Positions 6,215 to 13,732 of a stretch of DNA of 34,962 bases are shown in pieces. The stretch is taken from contig JAEZJM010000030.1 in NCBI GenBank assembly GCA_023415775.1, positions 1-34,962 of the forward strand, written 5' to 3'. Origin of the DNA: Bacillota bacterium. Lineage in GTDB: Bacteria; Bacillota; Negativicutes; Sporomusales; UBA7701. The notes beneath the pieces are model-generated. The model made no database searches and was not told the DNA's origin. It was given only the letters and a program-made list of their open reading frames with translations. The stretch's first letter is position 1, and each line of letters begins with the position of its first letter. The position numbers were made by a program, and so were the translations under genes.

Positions 6215-8839
6215 ATGCCCGGTAAATTTGTGATAATCGACGGCAGCAGCCTGGTGCACCGGGCGTTTTACGCGCTGCCGTTGCTGGCGACGGCGGCCGG
6301 ACAGTATACGAACGCGGCGTACGGGTTCACGATGATGCTGGTGAAGCTGCTGGCGGATGTGAAGCCGGACGCGGTGGCGGTGGCTTTCGACAAAGGGCGG
6401 GTGACGTTCCGCAACGAGCAGTACGCCGCGTACAAGGCGCAGCGCAAGGCGACGCCGACCGAGCTGGCCGAGCAGTTTCCGCTGGTGCGCGAGCTGCTGG
6501 CGGCGATGGGGATCGCGGTGCTGGAGGAGGCGGGCTTCGAGGCGGACGATATCATCGGCACGCTGGCCTGCCGCGCGGCGAAGGACGGCTACGAGGTGAT
6601 AATCGTGACCGGCGACCGCGACGCGCTGCAGCTTATCGGCCCGGCGACGAAGGTGATGCTGACCCGCAAGGGGATTACGGAGATGGCGCTTTATGACCGC
6701 GAGGCGCTTTATGCCCATTACGGGGTGACGCCGGAGCAGGTCGTCGATCTGAAGGGCCTGATGGGCGATGCGTCGGACAACATCCCCGGGGTGCCGGGGG
6801 TGGGCGAGAAGACGGCCACGAAGCTGATCGCCGAGTTCGGTTCGGTGGAGAACCTGCTGGCGAATATCGATAAGGCGCCGGGGGCGAAGCTGCAGGAGAA
6901 GCTGCGCGATAACGCGGCGCTTGCGGTGCTGTCGAAGAAGCTGGCGACGATCGAGTGCAATATGCCGCTGCCGGACGCGCCTGAGGATTACACGCCGGCT
7001 CCCGATGCGGCGAAGGTGCGGGAGCTGTTTACGAAGTTCGAGTTCAAGAGCCTGCTGGCCAAGGTGGACAGCATATTCCCCGGGGCCGGGGCGGCTGAAG
7101 CCGCCGGACCGGTCGCGCCGCCGCCCGCGCAGGTGGCGGACAAGCCGTCGCTGGTGGCGGAATTTGTGGCCGCCGCCCGGAGCGAGGGGCTGCTGCGCTG
7201 CCACGCGGTGACTACCGGCCAAGCGCCGGCGGTGACGTTCGCGGGTCTCGGGATGGCGGCGGGGGGGCGCACGGTTTTCGTCCCAGCGGGGACGGAGGGC
7301 TGGGGCGAGGTGCTCGCGCTGCTGGCGGACGGGAATGTGGGCAAGATAACCTATGACGGCAAGACGCTGGCGAGTGCCTGCCTGGCGGCGGGGAAGCCGC
7401 TGGCGGGGCTGATGTTCGACGTTTTCCTGGCCGCGTATCTCCTCGATCCGACGGCGAGCGACTACCCGCTTACGGGGCTGTCGGAACGGTATCTGGGGAA
7501 GGCGGCCGCCTGGCCGGAGAAGGAGTGGCGCAGCCACCCGGATTACGCGGCGTGGGCCGCCGCTGCGGCGGGCGAACTGAAGCCGGTGCTGGACGGGCTG
7601 CTGGCCGAAGCGGCTGTGGACAGGCTGTATTACGATATCGAGCTGCCGCTGGTCGAGGTGCTGGCGGTGATGGAGCAGACAGGCATAAAGGTGGATACGG
7701 CGGGCCTGGCGGTGATGGCGGGCGAGATCGGCCGCAAGGTGGAAGGCCTGCTGGCCGATATCTACAAGATCGCCGGCGAGGAGTTCAACGTAAATTCTAC
7801 CAAGCAGCTGGGCGTCATCCTGTTCGAGAAGCTGAAGCTGCCTGTGCTGAAGAAGACGAAGACGGGGTATTCGACCGACGCCGAGGTGCTGGAGAAGCTG
7901 GCGGGCGAGCACCCGCTGATCGACAAGCTGCTGGAGTACCGGGTGCTGACGAAGCTGAAGTCGACGTATCTGGACGGGATGGCGGCGCTGGTGAATCCGG
8001 CGAGCGGCCGGGTGCATACGAGCTTCAACCAGACGGTTACGGCCACGGGCCGGCTGTCGAGCTCGGACCCCAATCTGCAGAATATCCCGGTTCGCACGGA
8101 CGCGGGCCGCAAGATCCGCGAGCTGTTCGTGCCGGATGCGGGCTACGACGCGCTGCTGTCGGCCGATTATTCGCAGATCGAGCTGAGGATCCTCGCCCAT
8201 ATGTCGGGCGACGCCGGGCTTATCGAGGCTTTCCGGGTGGGCAAGGATATCCATACGGCGACGGCGGCCGAAGTGTTCGGGGTGAGCGAGGCGGCGGTGA
8301 CGCCGCTGATGCGCTCGCGGGCCAAGGCGGTGAATTTCGGCATCGTGTACGGCATCAGCGATTATGGCCTGTCGCAGGGACTGGGCGTGAGCCGCAAGGA
8401 GGCCGGGGAGTATATCGACAGTTATTTCGCCCGCTACCCGGGGGTGAAGCGCTATATCGACGCGATGATCGAGGGCGCTCACGCGAAGGGCTATGTGACG
8501 ACGATGTTCGGCCGGCGGCGCTATTTGCCGGAGATCAACAGCACGAATTTCAACCAGCGGTCGTTCGCCGAGCGGACGGCGATGAATACGCCGATCCAGG
8601 GGACGGCTGCGGATGTTATCAAGAAGGCGATGGTGGAGGTCTGCCGCCGCCTGAAGGACGCCGGGCTGAAGAGCCGCGTGCTGCTGCAGGTGCACGACGA
8701 GCTGGTGCTGGAGGTGACGGCGGCGGAGCGGGACAGGGCGGCGGCGATCGTCCGCGAGGCGATGGAGGGCACGGTGAGCCTGTCGGTGCCGCTGACGACC
8801 GATATCAAGTACGGGAAAAACTGGGCGGAAGCCAAGTAG
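6215..8839 (+). CDS. polA: DNA polymerase I
   Basis: Repair and Okazaki-fragment-processing polymerase, 874 residues from the start chosen. The 5'-3' exonuclease domain (about 1-290) opens with FVIIDGSSLVHRAFYALP and has EADDIIGT, TGDRDALQL and GVPGVGEKTA. The middle exonuclease-fold domain (about 300-475) lacks the acidic DEDD residues, so proofreading is probably inactive, as in Bacillus Pol I. The polymerase domain has motif A (SADYSQIELRILAHMSGD), motif B (RSRAKAVNFGIVYGIS) and motif C (QVHDELVLEV). I chose ATG 6215 over in-frame ATG 6191 because family members begin near this residue and GGTGGTGG precedes it. mutM begins 13 bases after the stop, so the two are co-transcribed. Confidence 0.97.
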   Translation: MPGKFVIIDGSSLVHRAFYALPLLATAAGQYTNAAYGFTMMLVKLLADVKPDAVAVAFDKGRVTFRNEQYAAYKAQRKATPTELAEQFPLVRELLAAMGIAVLEEAGFEADDIIGTLACRAAKDGYEVIIVTGDRDALQLIGPATKVMLTRKGITEMALYDREALYAHYGVTPEQVVDLKGLMGDASDNIPGVPGVGEKTATKLIAEFGSVENLLANIDKAPGAKLQEKLRDNAALAVLSKKLATIECNMPLPDAPEDYTPAPDAAKVRELFTKFEFKSLLAKVDSIFPGAGAAEAAGPVAPPPAQVADKPSLVAEFVAAARSEGLLRCHAVTTGQAPAVTFAGLGMAAGGRTVFVPAGTEGWGEVLALLADGNVGKITYDGKTLASACLAAGKPLAGLMFDVFLAAYLLDPTASDYPLTGLSERYLGKAAAWPEKEWRSHPDYAAWAAAAAGELKPVLDGLLAEAAVDRLYYDIELPLVEVLAVMEQTGIKVDTAGLAVMAGEIGRKVEGLLADIYKIAGEEFNVNSTKQLGVILFEKLKLPVLKKTKTGYSTDAEVLEKLAGEHPLIDKLLEYRVLTKLKSTYLDGMAALVNPASGRVHTSFNQTVTATGRLSSSDPNLQNIPVRTDAGRKIRELFVPDAGYDALLSADYSQIELRILAHMSGDAGLIEAFRVGKDIHTATAAEVFGVSEAAVTPLMRSRAKAVNFGIVYGISDYGLSQGLGVSRKEAGEYIDSYFARYPGVKRYIDAMIEGAHAKGYVTTMFGRRRYLPEINSTNFNQRSFAERTAMNTPIQGTAADVIKKAMVEVCRRLKDAGLKSRVLLQVHDELVLEVTAAERDRAAAIVREAMEGTVSLSVPLTTDIKYGKNWAEAK

Positions 8840-8852
8840 ACGGAGGATATAT

Positions 8853-9677
8853 ATGCCCGAGATGCCGGAAGTCGAGACAATTCGCCGCACGCTTACCGAT
8901 AAGGTGACGGGCCGGCGGATCACGGATGTGAATATGCTGCTGCCGCGCCTGGTGAAGTGGCCTTCTCCGGAGGAGTTCCGGGCGGTGGTGACGGATTCGG
9001 TCATTACGCGGCTGGACCGCCGCGGCAAGTATCTGCTGTTTTATCTGGACAACGATAAGGTGATGGTGGTGCATCTCCGCATGACGGGGCGGCTTTATTA
9101 TGTCGCGCCGGGGGCGCCGCCCGACCGCTTCACGCGGGTGGTTTTCACGCTGGACGGCGGCGACACGCTGCTTTACGCGGACAGCCGCACGCTGGGGACG
9201 CTGTACGTCCTGCCGACGGACGAGCTGTGGCGCATTTCCGGTCTGGCGACGATGGGACCGGAGCCGCTGTCGCCGGAGTTTACGCCGGAGTATTTCCGGG
9301 AAAGCCTGGCAGGCCGGCGGGTGACGATCAAGGGGCTGCTGCTCAACCAGAAGCTGATCGGCGGCCTGGGCAATATTTATGTGGATGAGGCGCTGGCGCT
9401 GGCGGGCATCCGGCCGGAGCGGCCGGCGGCCGACCTGACGGACGAGGAGGCGGCGCGGCTTTACGGCGCGGTTAACGCCGTGATCGCCCAGGGCATCGAA
9501 CATGGGGGCACGACTTTCCGCGATTACCGCGACGGGGCGGGGCAGAAGGGCAGCAACCAGCATCACCTGAAGGTGTACGGACGCAAGAACGAGGCGTGCA
9601 GCGTGTGCGGCACGCCGATCGCCCGCTCCGAGGTGGCCGGGCGCGGCACGCATTACTGCCCGCAGTGCCAGCACTGA
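8853..9677 (+). CDS. mutM: Formamidopyrimidine-DNA glycosylase (Fpg/MutM)
   Basis: A 274-residue bifunctional glycosylase/AP lyase that removes oxidised purines such as 8-oxoguanine. It begins MPEMPEVETI, so Pro2 (catalytic Schiff-base nucleophile) and Glu3 are present. KYLLF supplies the beta-hairpin lysine, and GGLGNIYVDEALALAGI is the helix-two-turn-helix. The C-terminus is a four-Cys zinc finger (CSVCGTP...YCPQC). GGAGG lies 9 bases before the ATG. It sits between polA and coaE with gaps of 13 bases, matching a base-excision/repair-synthesis operon. Confidence 0.97.
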   Translation: MPEMPEVETIRRTLTDKVTGRRITDVNMLLPRLVKWPSPEEFRAVVTDSVITRLDRRGKYLLFYLDNDKVMVVHLRMTGRLYYVAPGAPPDRFTRVVFTLDGGDTLLYADSRTLGTLYVLPTDELWRISGLATMGPEPLSPEFTPEYFRESLAGRRVTIKGLLLNQKLIGGLGNIYVDEALALAGIRPERPAADLTDEEAARLYGAVNAVIAQGIEHGGTTFRDYRDGAGQKGSNQHHLKVYGRKNEACSVCGTPIARSEVAGRGTHYCPQCQH

Positions 9678-9690
9678 GGAGGATACGGGT

Positions 9691-10290
9691 GTGCGCGTTA
9701 TCGGTTTGACGGGCGGCATCGCCAGCGGCAAGAGTACGGTGAGCAGGCTGCTGCGGGAGCTGGGGGCGAGGGTGATCGACGCCGACGCCATCGCCCGCGA
9801 GGTGGTGGAGCCCGGCCGGCCGGCCCTGACGGAGATCGTCGCCTGGCTGGGGCGGGATATTCTGCTGGCCGACGGCTCGCTGGACCGCAGGAAGCTGGGC
9901 GAGCTGGTGTTTGGCGACAGGGCGGCGCGGGCCGCTCTGGAGAGCATAACCCATCCGCGCATCACGGCGGCGGCCAAAGAGGCGCTGGCGGCGGCGGAGC
10001 GGGAAGGCTGCGCTGTGGCGGTGCTGGATGTGCCGCTTTTGTACGAGGCCGGCTGGGACGGGTATGTGGACGAGGTGTGGGTGGTGTATGTGGATGCGGC
10101 CACTCAGCTTAGCCGCCTGACGGCGCGGGATGCGCTGACGGACTCGCAGGCCGCGGCCCGCGTGGCAGCGCAGATGAGCCTGGAGGAGAAGACCCGCCGG
10201 GCGGATATCGTTATCGACAACAGCGGCGATCCGCAGGACACGGCCGCGCAGGTGGCCGCGGCGTGGCGACGGGTGTCCGGCGGCAGATAG
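9691..10290 (+). CDS. coaE: Dephospho-CoA kinase
   Basis: It catalyses the last step of coenzyme A synthesis, phosphorylating the 3'-OH of dephospho-CoA. The 199-residue chain starts with the P-loop GLTGGIASGKST. It has DADAIAREVVEPG and LDVPLLYEAGWD, both typical of CoaE, and an Arg-containing lid (SRLTARDALT). The start is GTG 9691 preceded by GAGGA. It follows mutM by 13 bases. The polA-mutM-coaE order is common in Firmicutes. Confidence 0.96.
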   Translation: MRVIGLTGGIASGKSTVSRLLRELGARVIDADAIAREVVEPGRPALTEIVAWLGRDILLADGSLDRRKLGELVFGDRAARAALESITHPRITAAAKEALAAAEREGCAVAVLDVPLLYEAGWDGYVDEVWVVYVDAATQLSRLTARDALTDSQAAARVAAQMSLEEKTRRADIVIDNSGDPQDTAAQVAAAWRRVSGGR

Positions 10291-10349
10291 GCGACATTAA
10301 TCGGCACCAACGAACATAGTTTATAGGGAGCATGGATGACGGAGTGATT

Positions 10350-10919
10350 ATGTTGCGCAAGACCACTTTGGCCGTGCTGGCGCTGCTAGCTTTGCTGGCG
10401 GCTGCGGCCGGTTATATCGTGTACCAGAGCGACTGGTTTCAGCGGGAATATATCTACCCTTTCCCGTACCGGGAAAAGGTGTTTTACTATGCGACGGAGT
10501 ACGAGGTCGATCCTTTTCTGATCGCGGCCGTTATCCGCACGGAGAGCAAGTTCGTCGCGAATGCCCGCTCGCCCAAGGGGGCGATGGGGCTTATGCAGAT
10601 GATGCCCGAGACGGGGCAGTGGGTGGCGAGCCAGGTGGACCAGGAGGGGTTTCACCCCGGGATGCTGAACGACCCGAATACGAGCATCCGTTTCGGGGCG
10701 TGGTACCTGGCGTCGTTGAAGAAGGAGTTCAGGGAGAACGAGATTCTGGTGCTGGCGGCGTATAACGGCGGCCGCGGCAATGTGAACCAGTGGATGCGCC
10801 AGATGGGCTGGGAGCGCGGCTTCCGGGATATCGACAAGATACCGTACCAGGAGACGAGGGAGTATGTGAAGAAAGTCTTATCAGCCCGCGAGCATTATCG
10901 GTTGCTTTACGGCAGATAA
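10350..10919 (+). CDS. Membrane-anchored lytic transglycosylase (Slt family)
   Basis: It cleaves the glycan strand of peptidoglycan with 1,6-anhydro product. The N-terminus is an uncleaved anchor or signal sequence (MLRKTTLAVLALLALLAAAAGY), then the SLT domain. The catalytic Glu is in RTESKF (about residue 65), followed by PKGAMGLMQMMPETG, SIRFGAWYL and AAYNGG, all diagnostic. I chose ATG 10350 (GGAGTG 6 bases upstream) over ATG 10332, which would add six polar residues before the hydrophobic segment. At 190 residues it is close to the minimal YjbJ/MltE-like size. It lies 59 bases after coaE and probably ends the polA operon. Confidence 0.9.
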   Translation: MLRKTTLAVLALLALLAAAAGYIVYQSDWFQREYIYPFPYREKVFYYATEYEVDPFLIAAVIRTESKFVANARSPKGAMGLMQMMPETGQWVASQVDQEGFHPGMLNDPNTSIRFGAWYLASLKKEFRENEILVLAAYNGGRGNVNQWMRQMGWERGFRDIDKIPYQETREYVKKVLSAREHYRLLYGR

Positions 10920-10924
10920 GGGGG

Positions 10925-11043
10925 AAGCGCCTTATTAGGTCCGTCTGCGGCGTTAGCCGTCCGGGCGTTTGCTTGCGTACGTCCGAGTACGCGGCGCTGC
11001 ACGTCCTCCGGCTGCCTTGCATCCGAATCCTACTAAGCCGCTT
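10925..11043. repeat. 119-bp element with imperfect terminal inverted repeats
   Basis: AAGCGCCTTATTAGG (10925-10939) is the inverse of CCTACTAAGCCGCTT (11029-11043) at 13 of 15 positions. The centre holds a perfect hairpin GCGTAC-GTCCGA-GTACGC (10975-10992). There is no gene inside. The end sequence CCTA-TAAG-CCGC also occurs at the end of repeat copy A (GCCTAGTAAGACCGCC), so the two repeat types may be related. It looks like a MITE or a bacterial interspersed element; no target duplication is evident. Confidence 0.5.
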
Positions 11044-11113
11044 CCGGCAGGACATTATAGGAACACGGAAGACGATTAGTGAAGACGATTAGGGAAGTTG
11101 TTTGGGGGTTGGG

Positions 11114-12766
11114 ATGTTGAGGTACGGGAGATATGCTGTTGCAATTATGGTGATAATGGCGCTGCTGGCTGTGGGGTGTGGACGCGAGAAGGCGGGGCAG
11201 CCGGAGGCGCCGGCGGCGCCGACGCCCGCGATGATGCAGCCGGGCGGGCAGCTGATCTACGGCAGCCTGTTGGAGCCGAATACGCTCAATCCGCTGCTTT
11301 CCGATCTGGTGGCGACCGCCGAGGTGGGCAGCCTGATTTTCAGCGGCCTGGTGCAGGTGAACGATAAGGGCGAATGGTTGGCCGATCTGGCGAGCGAGGT
11401 GCCGACGCTGCAGAACGGCGGCGTGAGCCCGGACGGCCTGACGGTGACGTATCGCTTGCGGCCGGGGGTCGCCTGGCACGACGGGCGGCAGTTGACGTCG
11501 GCCGATGTGAAGTTCACGTGGGAGCTGATAATGAACAGGCGGGTGAACGTGGTTTCCCGCGACGGCTATGACAGGATAAGCGCGGTGGATACGCCCGACG
11601 CCCTGACGGTGGTGGTGCGGTTCCGGCAGTATTACGCGCCTTATCTGACGCTGTTTACGACTATTCTCCCCCGGCATTTGCTGGCGAACGCGGAGGATGT
11701 GAACAAGGCGCCCTTTAACCGCGCGCCGGTGGGGACGGGTCCGTTCAGGTTCAAGGAGTGGCGCTTGGCCGAGGCGATCGTGCTGGAGGCCAATCCGGGG
11801 TATTTCAAGGGCCGGCCGAACCTGGACGGCATCTTGTACAAGATTATCCCGGACAGTAATATCATGCTTACGCAGATCAAGGCGGGCGAGGTGGATATCG
11901 TCGGCAACGTGGGCAGCGCGCAGCTGGATCAGGTGCGGGCGGTGAGCGGGGTGCGGGCGGTGACGACGCCGAGCATGATCTGGGAGCATCTCGATTTCAA
12001 CCTGGATAACGCGCTTTTCCAGGATGCGCGGGTGCGGCGGGCGATAGCGCTGGCGCTGGACCGTCAGGCGATTGTTGCCAATGTGGTGAAAGGCGCGGCC
12101 AGCGTGGCTACGGGCGATCAGTCGCCGCTGTCGTGGGCTTATAACCCGACGGTGAAGCCGCCGGCCCGCGACGTGGCGGCGGCGAGGGAGCTGCTGGCGC
12201 AGGCGGGCTTCAAGCCGGGGGCGGACGGGGTGTTCGTGAAGGACGGGCGGCGCTTGTCTTTCAACCTGGTGACGACGACGGGCAACAAGACGCGGGAGGC
12301 TGTGGCCAACGAGGTGGTGCAGCAGCTTAAGGAGGCGGGCGTGGAGGTGACGGTGCGGCTGGTGGAGGCGCCGGCGTTTTTTGGCGATGTGCTCAGGGCC
12401 CGCCGTTTCGAGGCGGCGATGTTCGCCTGGGTGGCGGGGCTGGATCCCGATAATGTCAGTCTGTGGCATTCGCGCAATATCCCGGGGGCGGGCAACAACT
12501 GGCAGGGGCAGAATTATGCCGGCTGGCGGCACGCCGAGGTGGACAGCCTGACAGAGCAGGGGGCGCGGCTGGTGGATGTGGGGGCGAGGCGGCAGGTCTA
12601 TCTGCGCGTCCAGGAGCTTTTGGCGCAGGAGGTCCCGGTTATTCCGCTGTATTTCCGCTCGAATGTTGACGCGGTGCGCGATACGGTGGTAAACTATAAG
12701 CCGAACCCGATCCAGGCCGGCAATCTCTGGAACGCGCGCGAGTGGGGGCTGACTAAAAAAAGGTAG
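11114..12766 (+). CDS. Peptide/nickel-type ABC transporter substrate-binding lipoprotein (SBP family 5)
   Basis: A 550-residue extracytoplasmic binding protein of the OppA/DppA family, lipid-anchored at LLAVGC (Cys near residue 22), followed by an Ala/Pro-rich linker. Family hallmarks are YGSLLEPNTLNPLLSD, TYRLRPGVAWHDGRQLTSADVKFTWE, PVGTGPFRFKEW and RVRRAIALALDRQAIV. I chose ATG 11114, after GGGGGTTGG, over TTG 11102. No permease or ATPase genes are adjacent, so it is an orphan receptor that must use a transporter encoded elsewhere or act as a sensor. The ligand is most likely a peptide but cannot be read from sequence. Confidence 0.92.
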   Translation: MLRYGRYAVAIMVIMALLAVGCGREKAGQPEAPAAPTPAMMQPGGQLIYGSLLEPNTLNPLLSDLVATAEVGSLIFSGLVQVNDKGEWLADLASEVPTLQNGGVSPDGLTVTYRLRPGVAWHDGRQLTSADVKFTWELIMNRRVNVVSRDGYDRISAVDTPDALTVVVRFRQYYAPYLTLFTTILPRHLLANAEDVNKAPFNRAPVGTGPFRFKEWRLAEAIVLEANPGYFKGRPNLDGILYKIIPDSNIMLTQIKAGEVDIVGNVGSAQLDQVRAVSGVRAVTTPSMIWEHLDFNLDNALFQDARVRRAIALALDRQAIVANVVKGAASVATGDQSPLSWAYNPTVKPPARDVAAARELLAQAGFKPGADGVFVKDGRRLSFNLVTTTGNKTREAVANEVVQQLKEAGVEVTVRLVEAPAFFGDVLRARRFEAAMFAWVAGLDPDNVSLWHSRNIPGAGNNWQGQNYAGWRHAEVDSLTEQGARLVDVGARRQVYLRVQELLAQEVPVIPLYFRSNVDAVRDTVVNYKPNPIQAGNLWNAREWGLTKKR

Positions 12767-12777
12767 CAGATTAAGGC

Positions 12778-12806
12778 TTGACTGAGACAGGGGCTTGTGG
12801 TAAGAT
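12778..12806 (+). promoter_or_regulatory. Promoter of the tRNA-Leu pair
   Basis: TTGACT (12778-12783), a 17-bp spacer and TAAGAT (12801-12806) form a good vegetative promoter. The first tRNA begins 38 bases after the -10. Confidence 0.6.
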
Positions 12807-12843
12807 AATTTTGTCGCCAAAAACGGCGGCTCAAGGATGAAAC

Positions 12844-12929
12844 GCGGTCGTGGCGGAACGGCAGACGCGCTAGCCTCAGGAGCTAGTGGGGGCAACCTCG
12901 TGGTGGTTCAAATCCACTCGACCGCACCA
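12844..12929 (+). tRNA. tRNA-Leu (anticodon CAG)
   Basis: An 86-nt class II tRNA with a long variable arm. The acceptor GCGGTCG pairs with CGACCGC, the T loop is GGTTCAAATCC, and CCA is encoded. The anticodon stem CTAGC/GCTAG encloses CTCAGGA, giving anticodon CAG, which reads CUG codons. CUG is the dominant Leu codon in the neighbouring genes. Confidence 0.97.
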
Positions 12930-12981
12930 TAAACCTTTGGGCTTCGGTTTTAGGCAACAAAAACAGCATATCTTTTTACTC

Positions 12982-13067
12982 GCGGTCGTGGCGGAACGGC
13001 AGACGCACCAGCTTGAGGGGCTGGCGGGGGCAACCTCGTGGTGGTTCAAATCCACTCGACCGCACCA
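12982..13067 (+). tRNA. tRNA-Leu (anticodon GAG)
   Basis: An 86-nt class II tRNA with encoded CCA. The anticodon stem CCAGC/GCTGG encloses TTGAGGG, giving anticodon GAG, which reads CUC/CUU. Outside the anticodon arm it is identical to the preceding tRNA-Leu, so the two arose by duplication or are kept alike by gene conversion. Confidence 0.97.
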
Positions 13068-13078
13068 TATGAAAATGA

Positions 13079-13107
13079 AAGCTTACGGATTGTCCGTAAG
13101 CTTTTTG
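13079..13107 (+). terminator. Rho-independent terminator of the tRNA operon
   Basis: AAGCTTACGGA, loop TTG, TCCGTAAGCTT, then TTTGTAT. It is 11 bases past the second tRNA. Confidence 0.9.
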
Positions 13108-13145
13108 TATTGCGGCAATCTCCCGGCATATATGGCTGCTGCCAC

Positions 13146-13307
13146 CCGCTGCTGCGGCGGTCTTACTAAGCTCGTCGCCGACGTCACCGCACCACCGCCA
13201 CATTCGCATCCACGCTCAAGTGTCGGTTCTCGCCGCCGTCCATGGCGGCTCGTGCGGTGTCGTTACCGGCTCTTTCGCTAAGTAGCGGTCGCCGCCTCGC
13301 TTGAAGG
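13146..13307 (-). repeat. Structured intergenic repeat, copy B (inverse of copy A)
   Basis: On the minus strand the first 45 bases match copy A at 5921 with a few changes (block AGAGCCGGTAACG is exact), and the last 35 match GTCGGCGACGAGC-TAGTAAGACCGCC. The core hairpin here is GCCGCC/GGCGGC instead of GCCAT/ATGGC, so pairing is preserved with different bases. The variable middle again forms an imperfect stem. Confidence 0.7.
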
Positions 13308-13461
13308 TGGCAGCATCAATATATGCCGGGCTGCTGCCGATGTCGGAAGAAGGGTTACGGGGGATAGCGAATAAGCGAATGACGGCGGTTTGCGACGGTG
13401 GATAAAAAGTTTTGCCGCGGCTCCAAACTACAATTATCATGCAGAAAGAGGAGGGGTAGCG

Positions 13462-13671
13462 GTGGCGGAAGAGAAGGAAATCAGCGTGGAGGATATGCTG
13501 GAGAAGATGTCCAAGGTGTTGTCGGCGGAGGAGGTTGAGTTTTGGAGCGACTGCGCCGATCAGGTTTCGGTGCTGGCGGAGGTTGTGAAGAGCAGCCCTC
13601 AGCTTTCGGATAAGCAGAAGGTGGAGAAGCTGGACGAGATGTTGAACGAGTACGGGTATTTCACGGAGTAG
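13462..13671 (+). CDS. Small acidic helical protein of unknown function
   Basis: A 69-residue protein beginning (GTG) MAEEKEISVEDMLEKMSKVL. The start is fixed by GAGGAGGGG about 7 bases upstream; the frame stays open further upstream but without a ribosome site. It is predicted to be mostly amphipathic helix, with no signal or membrane segment. I do not recognise the family. It is converging on the GGDEF/HD-GYP gene, with a shared hairpin between. Confidence 0.7.
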   Translation: MAEEKEISVEDMLEKMSKVLSAEEVEFWSDCADQVSVLAEVVKSSPQLSDKQKVEKLDEMLNEYGYFTE

Positions 13672-13696
13672 TTTTAATGGCTTGGAAAAATAGAGA

Positions 13697-13732
13697 GGTC
13701 CCCGCGGGCTCAGGCCCCGGGGACCGTTTTGA
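13697..13732. terminator. Hairpin terminator between convergent genes
   Basis: GGTCCCCG and CGGGGACC form an 8-bp stem around a 13-base loop, followed on the plus strand by GTTTTGATTT. The stop of the minus-strand gene lies inside it, so it may serve both directions. Confidence 0.6.

Larger units (their letters stand above)
13068..13461. other. Gene-free stretch after the tRNAs
   Basis: It contains the tRNA terminator and repeat copy B. 13310-13460 holds no recognised element beyond the GAGGAGGGG ribosome site of the following small gene. Open frames in the repeat are poorly supported. Confidence 0.5.

Noticed and set aside
6188..9028. A 946-codon open frame on the minus strand opposite polA
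   Set aside because: It is a by-product of GC-rich codon bias. Its translation is low-complexity Arg/His/Gln/Leu, and the plus strand encodes an intact DNA polymerase I.
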